A stretch of 64,000 nt of DNA, from the NCBI GenBank assembly GCA_003707065.3, contig PPXM03000010.1, forward strand, positions 124,001-188,000, in the 5' to 3' direction. Below the pieces are notes generated by a model. That model was not told the origin of the DNA. It did not search any database and saw only the letters and a list, made by a program, of their open reading frames with translations. Within the stretch, counting starts at the first letter, position 1; each line of letters starts with the position of its first letter. This stretch comes from Trigonopsis variabilis. Taxonomy: Eukaryota; Ascomycota; Trigonopsidomycetes; Trigonopsidales; Trigonopsidaceae. The translations under genes were made by a program, and so were the position numbers. This document shows, piece after piece, positions 31,757 through 42,698 of the stretch.

Positions 31757-32020
31757 TTAACATGTAAGAGCGCTTTTGAACCGGCATCTTCTCCTCTCAA
31801 GGTCTATGTTCGCTTCCTGAAGGCGTGAGATTTGGACGAGCTGTGATTTAGATATCCGCCGTCGATTTTTCAACCTTACATAGATATTGACAATTCCATC
31901 TATCATAAGAAACATAAGAAACGTAGACCCACAGATCTCGTTTTTGGATGTGGGACAGTGGTCTGGCAGGAATCTTTGAAGCTTTTGCATACAGGTTTTT
32001 CAAACTACAGTATTTGACAT
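31757..32020 (-). CDS. Possible small intron-bearing gene, unknown
   Basis: The reverse strand contains a well-formed 39-nt intron (31840-31878, GTAAGG...CTAAATCACAG). One model starts at an ATG at 32020 (MSNT), skips 35 nt, reads IPARPLSHIQKRDLWVYVSY and VSYDRWNCQYL, and stops at 31797. A second frame through the same exon gives CGSTFLMFLMIDGIVNIY then LVQISRLQEANIDLERRR and stops at 31757. The two frames cannot be told apart from this sequence and neither protein is recognised. Confidence 0.2.
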
Positions 32021-32353
32021 GTGATACGATCATGATCACCTTTTGGTCTTAAACAATAGAAATAAGTCATGGAATTACAAGCCAAGTACTTTAGAGCTGA
32101 TCGGTAATGTTCCTAGTCATTCCTCATTTTCTGTAGCTAGATTCCTGAATATATCCAGCGTTTTATATCAGTAGCACAGGAATTGTACAAGGAATCTCTG
32201 AATAGCTATGATATGTGCAGATTTTAAGACTATGACTGACTAGCAGCTTAGAAAGAATTTACTCCGCTGGATTTTATCAATCATTGTATGAATTTCTTGA
32301 CCAGAATCGCCATAACTATATAAGCTGAGTATTACTAATTAACTTATTTTTTA

Positions 32354-32604
32354 TTAGGAAGTTTAGCTAATATATTAATATTATCTGAATCTAGTTTAAT
32401 ATATATATATTAAATGCTCTTACCAATTTAGAAGATTTAAGCATTATTTATATTTATTCTTATTATAATTATTCATTAGAAATAGGTTTGTATTTATTTG
32501 TGCTGGATTATTATTTAAAATAGGTGCTGGTCCTGCTCACAATTGATCACCATCTGGATGTATATGATGGTGTTCCCACAATAGTAACAACATGAATTAC
32601 TACT
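32354..32604 (+). pseudogene. nad2: NUMT: nuclear copy of mitochondrial nad2 fragment
   Basis: About 250 bp of very AT-rich DNA encode pieces of NADH dehydrogenase subunit 2 in the fungal mitochondrial code (TGA as Trp). Pieces in order: LGSLANILILSESSLI, ALTNLEDLS, VFICAGLLFKIGAGPAHNWS and PDVYDGVPTIVTTW. They sit in different frames, with a 4-bp insertion between the last two, so it cannot be expressed. Both flanks return to ordinary nuclear composition. It is a mitochondrial insertion in a gene-poor part of the window. The residual similarity to canonical Nad2 motifs is high, so the copy is probably not ancient. Confidence 0.85.
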
Positions 32605-33478
32605 GTTAGCCGTCGAGAAACATATTGAAAAGCATAAACCAAAAATGAGGTAATACCGTTAAATAGTTCTTTTCGTGTCTTTTGCGGGCTATACCAGATC
32701 AGAGCAGCGTATCATTTTGCTCTTGTCCAATTTGATACAATTTATCTCCTCTGTCGCTCGACTCCCTGACCTAATTTAACAGCAAGAATTATAACCTAGA
32801 ATTCATGAATGCCTAAGCGTTTTCTCCGGTAGTAGTATCTAGGTTGCGTTTATATCGAAAGAGTCTTATCTAATTACAAGCTATTAAGGAAAAGCCTGTC
32901 AGTGTTAAAAAAACTCGCGCCAAAGAGCGGGTTTCATATTCTCAGATGAGCTCTAATTAGTACTCGAAAAACGCGGTTAGAGGAATATTCTATCAGGCGA
33001 ATATATCTCACTACTCACACTATATGTCATATTGAATGGAGAAAAAAACGCACATTTTTCTATTTCAGACTCGGTGATTGTAGCTTCAAGATATAAAAGG
33101 GAAAAGACTAGGCTATTCTGAAGAGGAAGAGCGTGATCGTTTATCTGTGATCGTTCGAGATAGCTGATATAAGCGCGTGGAGGCTAACACATCAGATGGG
33201 CCTACCTCACCGCGGTCCGAATGGCCCATTAGACGCGAATCTGCCCAGCTATCATCAAGTTCCGGCGGAACCAATTAAAAACTATTCTAAAGGTAAAGGA
33301 CTCCTGTAGATGTTATATCATGATAGAAGCCTCCTTTTTTCTGTTTTTCTTATATTGTCTCTCTTCTTTATTGTTATCTCTTTGTTTTCTTTTTATTAGA
33401 AATTGACTAATCAGAATATGGTTGAGTATTGCAAATTGCGCATCACGCCAGCCAGCGTACGAGCTCCGCATTTGGTAA
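32605..33478. other. Gene-poor region upstream of tRNA-Lys
   Basis: No established gene. A 37-codon plus-strand ORF at 33196-33309 (MGLPHRGPNGPLDANLPSYH...) begins directly after an intron-3'-end-like CTAACACATCAG and runs into GTAAAG, which could be a donor before a pyrimidine-rich stretch ending TTTTTATTAG. Both possible continuations stop within a few codons. It might be an exon of an unrecognised gene. Confidence 0.3.
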
Positions 33479-33561
33479 TCCCGGCTAGCTCAATCGGCAG
33501 AGCGTGAGACTCTTATGTCTAAGATATCTCAAGGTTGGGGGTTCGAGACCCCCGTTGGGAG
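33479..33561 (+). tRNA. tRNA-Lys (CTT) with a 10-nt intron
   Basis: Acceptor stem TCCCGGC/GTTGGGA with discriminator G; D arm TAGCTCAATCGGCAGAGC; anticodon stem TGAGA/TCTCA. The loop is 17 nt and contains CTCTTA followed by a 10-nt insert, so the mature loop has anticodon CTT and the intron lies at the canonical position 37/38. T arm GGGGGTTCGAGACCCCC. A T8 run lies at 33567-33574. Confidence 0.93.
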
Positions 33562-33566
33562 CTCAA

Positions 33567-33574
33567 TTTTTTTT
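33567..33574 (+). terminator. Pol III terminator of tRNA-Lys
   Basis: Eight consecutive T five bases after the tRNA-Lys discriminator. Confidence 0.8.
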
Positions 33575-34565
33575 GGAATTATTACAAGGGATTTTTTTCT
33601 ATTTTCTTTTGGGAAAATAGGTTGCCTTTAATCTGATGATTTACGAATTATCGATTCGATTGCGAAAGATTCTATTCCGGGAGCAATATAGCTCGCATAG
33701 TGCTTGAAACAAGATTAATGACTAATTTCATTTTCTTGTTTTTAAACCGTATCAGCTCATTGTGTGTGTACAAGCCAGGACTCAGGAAAGTATATTTGAA
33801 AGGATAGTCACGTAAAGCGAAGGCAGATGATGCATTCTGTTCACTTGATACCACGACGTGGCATCAGGGCTAATTGAGATCTGTCTCAGACGACATATCG
33901 CGACGTAGATCCACCCAGAGACATACAGCTGCCCTAGATGGCCATTTTTATTATACTTCAGACTAGTACTTAAGATAATAATGGACTGAGTCAGGATAGC
34001 TTAGATGCTGTTTAGTCCTATGTGCGACCCTCAATATGAAGTTTGTGTCGAGTTATCTGGTGCACTCTGATTTGATGAGAAGTTCCGGGCTGCTGCTATC
34101 ATAAGTAAAAATTCGCCCTGAATAGAAACTCCAGGCGATCCAATCGAATAATAACCTCAATGCCTCGTCAACATAAACACATAAAATAAAACTCTTCAAA
34201 CATTGTTTATGTCCTGTGATCAGACCCAGATGAAATTGGTGCAATTCAGTGCTGTCTTGTCTTGCTATCGACGTTATGCTCTTACGCACGTTCTCGGTGA
34301 AGAGCGGCAGTGGGCGGTAATTTTGTCCCGAGGCTATGCAACTCGATGATAGTAACGGTCGAACGACATATGATGCTGCAGTTTAAGTAGATCGAACGCC
34401 TACTATTATAGCCAGTTATAAAGAATCAGACTGTTCGAACAATATAAGTAGACGCAAACATAAGGAATGTACCGCGCTGTGAGTGGGCGGCAAGGCTGCG
34501 AGGCGAGCTTAGGCTGACAGAACTAGGAGACGGGGCACAGCGCAGGTAGCGTCCTGACACCACGT
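33575..34565. other. Intergenic, AEC-gene upstream region
   Basis: About 1 kb without a supportable gene; short reverse frames near 33.7 and 34.1 kb have no recognisable product. A GC-richer segment (34480-34560) precedes the next start. Confidence 0.4.
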
Positions 34566-36163
34566 ATGGCTATTGTTGCTGCCGGTGGAGGAGATTTATC
34601 CTACAGTCATTTGGCTTATTTAACGGTTCAAGCTGTATTACAGGTTGTGTTAATATGCCTATTAGGATTCTGGGCTGTTCGAACCCGACTGCTGACTCCT
34701 GAGATCCAGAAAGGCATTAGCCAGTTGAATGTTCAGGTGTTTACACCATGTCTGATCTTCTCAAAAGTAAGTTATAAAAGCCACCGAATACTAGAGAGGT
34801 TTGAATTGAGAGCGGGAAATATGCCTGTTATGATTGAAATGAAATCAATTAGTTTCGTGGCAAAGATATGGTTTGATAAGAAAATTCAGGAAAGAAATAG
34901 GATCAGGATGCTATACATAAACAAATGGTGGCATTAATATATCTTCTAAATCTTGAGGAGAGACTGAAGAAACTAACTTTTTAGCTTGCGAGTTCGTTAT
35001 CGGTGAAGAAAATTCTTGAAGTGGTGATTATCCCAATATTATTTGTCATCATGACAGGAATATCCTATCTATCATCAAGAGTGGTCTCTTGGATTTTTAA
35101 ATTTGACGTTCGGCAGACCAACTTTGTCACTGCAATGGCCGTGTTTGGTAATTCGAATAGTTTACCAGTGTCCTTGACGATTGTAAGTCCATTCATGGTG
35201 CTTGCATTGTACTGACCTATTCAGAGCCTTGCATATACTATGCCGGCCTTGATGTGGGATGACATTCCAGATGATTCTAAGGAGAATGTGGCTTCTCGTG
35301 GCATTCTCTATCTCATGATCTTTCAGCAGTTGGGCCAAGTAGTACGGTGGTCTTGGGGATACAATACTTTATTATCAAAACCGACTGCTACCTTTATGGA
35401 GGATATACCTGCCGCTCGTGATCTGGAGCAGGCCAGCCTTGTTGCTACCTATGAAGACGACGAGCTTGAACCCCAAGAGAATCATCCGCAGCAGCAGCGA
35501 CAAGGAGAAATTGTTAATGCCGAGATTAATGGTTCGTCTCTGCCATCTTCGAATGGCCAAGACAAACGTTGGGCTTATATGAAAATGAGATTTTTCGGGA
35601 AAGTCAATGGTTTCCTCTCATTCATGAATCCTCCTTTATGGTCCATGCTAATTGCTGTTATTATTGCTTCTGTTCCTTTTCTCCATCATGTTTTTTTTGT
35701 CCATGGCGGATTTGTCCAGAATACGTTGACGAGTGCCGTCAAGCAGGTTGGACAAGTAGCTATTCCTTTAATTTTGGTTGTCTTAGGTGCCAATCTAGCC
35801 CCCATCGAAGAGGAGGAAATGAACCAGAGTCTCCAAAAGGATCCAAGACATGACAAAATTGTCTTTGCCAGCGTAATCAGCCGAATGGTCTTGCCTGGGG
35901 TAATTCTTTTGCCCTTACTTTCGATACTGGTCAAGTTCCTGCCCCTTTCCATTTTGGACGACCCCATCTTCCTCGTCGTCTCTTTTCTTTTGACTGTTGC
36001 TCCTCCGGCCATACAATTGTCTCAAATCTGCCAGTTAAACGAAGTCTTCGAAGCCGAAATGGCAGCCGTCTTATTCTGGGGTTATGCCGTCTTGACCCTT
36101 CCCAGCACCTTATGTGTGGTCGTATTATGCCTTAAAATCTTACAATGGGCTGGCCAAATCTAA
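34566..36163 (+). CDS. Auxin-efflux-carrier (AEC/PIN-like) family membrane transporter
   Basis: Exons 34566-34766, 34985-35182 and 35225-36163 give 445 residues. Intron 1 is 218 nt (34767-34984), intron 2 is 42 nt (35183-35224). The N-terminal five-helix bundle carries family motifs NVQVFTPCLIFSK, IPILFVIMTGISYL and AVFGNSNSLPVSLTISLAYT. A hydrophilic loop of roughly 100 residues (DDELEPQENHPQQQRQGEI) separates it from a C-terminal helix bundle (LILVVLGANLAPIE, FLLTVAPPAIQLSQI). Fungal members (Ecm3-like) sit in the endoplasmic reticulum or another internal membrane; the substrate is unknown. The frame stays open for 57 codons into intron 1, but read-through would give a truncated product. 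Confidence 0.88.
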
Positions 36164-37148
36164 GTGATCTAAATTCTTAGCCTTATTATTCCGTCGTTTG
36201 CCTCGTTCTAGCTTGTATTTTGAAAGGATATTGATGGTTTCTTTTACCGTAGACTCCTTTCGATGCTTGTTATACCAGCATTCGTTTAACATGCTTTGGC
36301 AAGCTCATTAGGATGCATACGCACGCTAAGGCCGACAATGATTACCGTACGAGAAGCTCAAGCCGTCCCGTCGTCCTAATTGCTCCTTTAGGAATTGTCT
36401 GACGGCTAATTATAGCCCATTGCCAACTATCACCAAGCATGGTATTATCTGCTAATGCAAAGCCTTTCCCATGGATCACATAAGGTGGTGCATATGTACT
36501 ATATTACCTCTATTTCTTGAAACTTATTATCTCAGGTCTACTAGCTTCCGCTTAACTCACTGGATGCGTATGGGCTTCGGTGGTTAAGAGAATCCAGTTC
36601 GTTCATGAAAGACCAGCGAGCACAAATATTCAATAATTTTTAAACGAGGGTATTTTATGTCCTTAATTAATTCGCAGCATAACGAATCAAGACTTGGTGC
36701 TCTGATGCTCACTACCATAGTTTGACCGTTAAGAGGGTCGAGAATTGTGATACTTTACTTTATGATTAAAAAAGGATCACTCAATGACGAGGAGTGATGG
36801 CCTTTTGTGAAAGAACGTCCCTCCTCGACGGAGCTGTTTACCGATCATCAGCAGAACGCACCGATTCTCTGACTTGGAACAAGATCACAAACAACTTTAC
36901 ACACCATTTTACACATGTTCAAAAGACGAGATACTGGTAATGTTTGTTAGCCCTCAGAGGAACGACCCTGCAGTTGCAGACATACTGTCGCCAGCACGCT
37001 GGGAAGAGAGTGTGTAACACTTGGGAACCTGCCGATATCGCTATATCGCTACCCTTACGACGTCTGGCCAAATAACCGGCTGATATAGAAATCTGAACGT
37101 ACACCTTCTCAGATAGAAGTGGACTCCGCCTTGTTGAATTGGATTTCA
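36164..37148. other. Intergenic between AEC carrier and ChaC genes
   Basis: Nearly 1 kb with no supportable gene or RNA. One reverse GTGAGT...AATAAG pair about 38 nt apart near 36525-36562 looks intron-like but has no coding flanks. Confidence 0.4.
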
Positions 37149-37829
37149 ATGACGGTGATAGCTGAGCCAAGTAAGATAACCATTGGCCAATACCAGATGG
37201 ATCTGCCTTCGTCGACAGCTGGAAAAATAGATAGGGACCATTTTTATATCTTTGGATATGGATCATTGATTTGGAAACCACCTCCACACGTTGAGAAAGC
37301 TATTCCAGGCTATATTACGGGATTTGTCCGCCGCTTCTGGCAGTCCAGTGAAGACCATCGAGGATGTCCTGGGGCGCCCGGCCGAGTGGCGACATTGATA
37401 TGTCGTGATCATTACAAAGCTTTGGTTCCGTCACACGATGTACCAGATATGAAAGTCTGTGGAATGTTATATAAGATCCAACCGGAGTATGTCCATCATG
37501 TAACGGAGTACCTTGATTTGCGAGAGCAATTCGGCTACACAGTGGCTACCACCCAATTCTACAATGACATAGACGGTCACGAGATTGATAGACACGTCCT
37601 TATTTATGTAGGGACTCCTGAAAACTTGGCATTCACAGGTCCCGAAGACCCCCAGGTCGGAGCAGAGATAATTTCCAAGGCTAAAGGGCCCAGTGGATTT
37701 AACAGCGATTACCTGTTTGAGCTTGAAATGGCACTCAAAAAATTAAACTCTCACACCCCTGATGATTATATCAATGACCTGGCGAATAGAGTGAGAAAGA
37801 TACAGATGGAGACACGAGTGTCAACCTAA
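37149..37829 (+). CDS. GCG1: ChaC-type glutathione gamma-glutamylcyclotransferase
   Basis: 226 residues from the ATG at 37149 (MTVIAEPSKIT). The glycine-rich substrate loop FYIFGYGSLIWKP, the RRFWQSSEDHRGCPGAPGRV segment and the catalytic Glu in YLDLREQFGYTV are all present, as in yeast Gcg1 and animal ChaC. The enzyme degrades glutathione to 5-oxoproline and Cys-Gly in the cytosol. Length is typical. The gene converges with the MADS-box gene (175 bp between stops). Confidence 0.92.
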   Translation: MTVIAEPSKITIGQYQMDLPSSTAGKIDRDHFYIFGYGSLIWKPPPHVEKAIPGYITGFVRRFWQSSEDHRGCPGAPGRVATLICRDHYKALVPSHDVPDMKVCGMLYKIQPEYVHHVTEYLDLREQFGYTVATTQFYNDIDGHEIDRHVLIYVGTPENLAFTGPEDPQVGAEIISKAKGPSGFNSDYLFELEMALKKLNSHTPDDYINDLANRVRKIQMETRVST

Positions 37830-38004
37830 TATATTACACATGACAACCTGATATATACACAATACAGACGGCGTTCCTTTTGTAGACTGAAATTGCGCCT
37901 ACATTCGTCACATTCCCAGCTAAATCGGCTCCCGGTGGGGTTGCTGGGATACCAGTCCAACAACGAGTTCATCCTATCAATCAAGCATCTAGATATTCGC
38001 ATTG

Positions 38005-39474
38005 TCAGCCTCGTTGGCGTTTAGATTCATGACTGTCGCCTTCATTTGGCCGCTTTTTTTCGCCTAGTGGAGCAGCTTGGTCTCTAGGTGGACCTGCGGT
38101 GGTCAATGGAGTCGTAAACTGCAGAGGCGACGGCAAGAAATCGCCTTCTAGAGACAATCCTTGCGCCATCATTCGACCAGCACTATTGAGCGTGAACGAT
38201 GACAAGCCAGCTGACTGAAGAGAGTGAGACTGGCCAAAAGCCATGTTCCATTCTTGAGCGTATGCATTTGAAGGAGAGGGCAGGAGATCATGGACATAAC
38301 GACTAGGAAGAGCGGCGCTCAGAGGAGTCTGATCACCCGTCGCACTAAGAGATGGCCTAGCAAAAGGGTTACCGGGACCCGAAGCTTGTCCTGACGTGAG
38401 ATAAGTCGACGGTGATGGCGGAGGAAGAAGAACTAGAGGGGACGATTGATTGACAGGAGACCGTGACTCAGAGTCAGCCGAGGCTTGTCCGGAAGAGGGA
38501 CGAGTGGCGATTGGAAGACCATGAGCAGAAGGAATTTGGACTTTTAACTTCGGTCGCGGAGGGGGTAGTTGCGGGCCTTGAGTGATCGGACCTAAGGAAG
38601 GTTGTTGACTCATTGATGGGTGATCAAAATTATCACTTGGGTCAGGTTTAGGGATCAGGGTGGAAGTCGTCACTTGAGGCCAATACGTGTTTCTCGAAGC
38701 CAGATTTGCCGCGAGAGACGAATGCTCGGCAGTCAAAGGAGTATTCAACCCCCGTGTAGGTCTGAAGTTGTTTGGGGGTGGAGAAACAGAAGGCTGATCA
38801 GCAGAGGTAGTACTTGTAGTAGCATTATTATCAGACCCATTAAGATGTCGGTTATCATTAGAGACTTGAGGAGGAGGGGAGTGAGATAAAGTTGAAGAGG
38901 CGTACCCAGGAGAATGAGCTGAAGGGACACGTTCCAATGGCGGAGGTGGAAGATGAGTTATAGTAGAAACAGGAGGAGGGGACTGTTCAGACTCTTGTGC
39001 AATCGTATCTGTTGATATATTTCTCCTGGCCGAGCGAGGAGGTTGACGGCGCGTTTTGGATGGAATTAAATTTGACGAAGAACGAGAGATCGATCGATGA
39101 CGTTCGGGAGGATCAGGTGTAGTGTCATCCTTAATAGTTAGACTAGGGGAATCGGCGGTATCAGCATCTGATTCGGATTTTATATAGTCCTGAGGACCTT
39201 TTGATTCATGAGGAACGGTTTGATGAAACCTATCAATGATTTCATTGATATTGCAAGACGAAAATTCATAGAGTTTTTTATTCCGGCCGAGAATAATAAC
39301 GGCTATATCAACCGAACATAGAATAGATAATTCATGGGCCTTCTTAAATAAGCCGGCCTTTCTCTTGAGGAATGTTCTTGTTATTAGACCTCCGATTACT
39401 TGCACCATCTTTACTTACACTGATCGATTCCGTTCTTCTCGTAACGGTTTGATAGGAATCTTTCGACGGCCCAT
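38005..39474 (-). CDS. RLM1: MADS-box transcription factor, MEF2/Rlm1 type
   Basis: Exon 39419-39474 (MGRRKIPIKPLREERNRS) and exon 38005-39376 join across a 42-nt intron (39377-39418) that splits a Val codon inside the DNA-binding domain. Total 475 residues. The MADS box continues VTFLKRKAGLFKKAHELSIL and DIAVIILGRNKKLYEFSS, with MEF2-class signature residues. The remainder is Pro/Ser-rich and low in complexity, with several SP/TP sites, as in Rlm1 and its relatives downstream of the cell-wall-integrity MAP kinase. A D-domain for kinase docking was not identified with certainty. Confidence 0.88.
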
Positions 39475-40077
39475 AATTGTAAGATGAAAATAATCCAGAA
39501 AATCTTCTTAATTTATTTCTCGATGGCCCGTCCACACTCTCTTCGCTGATGGGTCACACAAGAAGCGAAGCAAGTTGAAAGGAATGATAGTTGGGAGATG
39601 GTATGTAGCGATGCACCTATAAATAGATTCAACCACAGTCGCCCGTCCCTCAAAAGAGCACCACTATGTATATCGATTATGGAAACTTTATGTAGATTTT
39701 TAGAGTCAGCTAAAGTCTTTATTCTGAGTACTAGTTAGGTTGTGCTTCGGGTCAACTGAGGTGCTTGTACAACTGGCTGGCTCATTACTCGCTTAACTCT
39801 CCGAGGTTGAACCGTTACAGACACTTTCGAGACGCGTGGATAGGCTGGACTATTCCAACCTCGGTACCATTTTTAATCTTATCCCTCCTCAGGAGTGAAT
39901 TTGCGACAAAGGGGGCTAATAAGGACCATTTTAATCATCCAGCTTAGTCACTATTCAGTTGAAGTACCAGTGCTCGAGGTCGAACGGTGTTCCTCTGTTC
40001 AAACTGAGAGACTGTCTACATTTGATCCACATAATAGATATCACTGCTAAGCTAGCTTCTGACGTACCAAGCTGTTC
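39475..40077. other. Divergent promoter region
   Basis: About 600 bp between the MADS-factor start and the Msb1-like start. An extra 5' exon of the latter could hide here, but none was recognised. Confidence 0.4.
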
Positions 40078-42646
40078 ATGTTTACCTCTTTAGAAGAGCT
40101 GTCACATTACCTTGTGACTAAATTACCGCCAGGGATCGATATTTTTGAGTATGAAGCAGTGGATCTTAGTCTGGATCCTATGACCGTATCTATCGAAGAG
40201 CTAGCTCTCATGTCTGCGGCCCAGATAGCTACGCTCTTACGGCATATCTGGGCCTTAGTTGCTCCTTCAGGCATATTCACCTTATCTAGCTATCAGAGAT
40301 TCATGACCTTAGTTAATCAGCAAACATCCTTTCCAGCTGCTTTATCTATGTCCGTCTCTTTATCCCTCATTTGCTATCTTAATGATATTCTATCAACGTT
40401 ACAGCATGTGGTCGACACTTGTAATCAGGACCTAATCACCCATGTCTCTCTTGTCCGAAGTTTTGCCTGCATTCTCTTTGACTGCTCGGGCTCATCCGAA
40501 TTCTCCATCGCTGACCTCCACACCCACTGGTTACCTTTTGCTGAGGCGACCGCAAAAATCTTCTCTTCTTACTTATTGTCCTTTCCGGCCAGTGCTCTTT
40601 CATACCCTTGCCAGAACTTTTTATCAGACTCAATCTCTCTCACCCTTTTCTTTGACTCTTTTCAAGCATTGACACTCTATAAACACGTGACGCTATCTCA
40701 CTTAGCGATTTTGAAAGCACTACATATCTGGCCCGACCAGCCATCCCTTGATTATTGCTCCGATTTTTCTCAGTTAATTATTTTACAGTTATCGCAGACT
40801 GATCATCGTGTCGATATCCCCATCGAACCAGTTCATCATACCCGATCAATTAAACTCGAATCTTCCTTCTACTGGTCATGGGTCCTCTATAATCGATTGG
40901 ATCGACCAAACAAGGGTATCTGGCCACATTTGACCCTCGTTAGAGTGTACGACGCCTGGTTCATAATTAATCAGATAATGTCGAATGATCCATCTTGTCA
41001 GCAACGCCCTACTCTTCCCCCAAAGCTCAACGCATACTCCCAACCCGAGTTGGCGTCTTTGTCGGACAATCAACTATCAGAAGGTCTAGATACCTTCACC
41101 GAGGTACGCATTTCGACTTGAATTTTCTTTGCGTCATCTGCTAACACAGTAGACTTTGCAATCCCAACTGCTGGCTCCACCCGCCAAACCTTCGAGGCAG
41201 GTATATGGCCAATCTCAAGATCCTTCACTTGTTACTTCTTCAAACCAACCAAATATGAAGTTCTTCCAGATCATCCATTCCGCTTCTGCCAAAATTGCAC
41301 CAACTTCTCCTCTCCAATCAGATATCCGAGCGCCTCGACAGATCAGACAGTCGGCAATCAACGGACAGCCAAAGAAGTTGGCAACCCTGAATGATGTTGA
41401 CCTATTGGAAGAAAACAAACTCTCGAAAAAGAGTCTCCATACAAATCGGGTGGCTTCTGCCAGTGTTGTGGAAAATAAGAAACCCTCAATCGAGAAAACA
41501 AAGGAGAGATCCAATATCAATAGAAAATCACTGCCTGATTTGCCGTCCAATGATAACAGAAAAGTTCAGATCGAGACCTCAATTACGAGACGAACATCTC
41601 TAGTGTCTCTCTCTACTCTCTCCAGTAGTCAAAGCGAGACTGGGTTAGAGGATTATATGGACAAGATATTTCGTAATGATTCTTTATCTTTGCGCTTTTC
41701 ATCAAGGGAGCCTCAGCTTCCCGACTTGAAGTTGCTGAGACCTTCAGCTGATGATGAAGCTCGGGATTTCTGCAATAGAAAACTCTACAATATTGAGACC
41801 ATTAAACCTCCTGGCTCGACAATGAGTCAACGGCATTCATGTGTCCCGAACGCAATGAACCTAATTCGGAAAGGTTACATATCAACAAGAGAAGGAATTG
41901 ACACGTCGAAATGTCGCCTGGCTGCAAGTACAGCTATGAAAGATCATGAGCCGATCCTAACCAAAAATCAGCATCCAAGTCAAACCGAGAACAATAATCA
42001 CGAAGGTTTTCTTGATACGTCGCTTAGCGGGAGAGAACAACCTCGGTCGAACGAGAATCAGAGTCATTTGGCTCAATCAAAAAGCAAGGCATTACAGCTA
42101 TCTCGATACCTTTCTAGTGCCCCATCGTCTTTAGCTCCTTCTCCGACTACTCCTGCGATGCCAGCCGATATCGCATTGCTCTTGGAAGAGAGACCTGGTC
42201 TCAAAACGAACCATGTGCCCATCAAGAATATGATGAATACTGCTGACCGTGAACTACGGCAATATATCCGACTGGCCTTTAGTAATGAGCTTTCTCAAGA
42301 GGAGTTTCCAAAACCGATGTGCCTTTCAGAAGAGATGTTTCAAAAGACTAAGGAATACAACGTTACCCAACAAAGAAGTGAAATGACAGAAGAAGAACTT
42401 TCAATGAGTAAAGAGGAAAGCATCAGCTCTAAGAGAGATTCCGTTAATATGTCTACAAATCTTAATGGCACTCTCAGCTTCGAAGATCCTGAACCTAATT
42501 GCCTTTCACAAGAAGGCCCATTTCGGTTGGAGAGTCTTTTGGCCACAATCCGATATGAATCAACAGACAGACCATCAAAAGAAGAGGAAATAGTCAGAAA
42601 CGGAAAATTCCATTGGCGAAAATTGCGAGGACTAATAAATAAATGA
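40078..42646 (+). CDS. Large cell-polarity-type protein, possibly Msb1/Mug8 family
   Basis: Exons 40078-41103 and 41153-42646 join in phase 0 across a 49-nt intron (41104-41152); the acceptor used is the second AG because the first leaves a stop in frame. Total 839 residues. The first ~330 residues are folded and helical (DPMTVSIEELALMSAAQIAT, LLRHIWALVAPSGIFTLSS, then SLVRSFACILFDCSGSSEFS). The rest is Ser/Thr/Lys-rich and disordered. An N-terminal RhoGAP-like helical domain with a long disordered tail is the layout of Msb1/Mug8, which works with Cdc42/Rho1 in polarised growth. The family call is a guess from pattern. Confidence 0.4.
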
Positions 42647-42698
42647 TAGAAGGCAAGAACGAAGAAGAGCATATAATATGATTCTCAGTGATTATGAA

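Noticed and set aside
34767-34937. Continuation of the AEC frame through intron 1
   Set aside because: Family alignment continues directly from FTPCLIFSK to LASSLSVKKI after 34985; the intervening residues have no membrane character.
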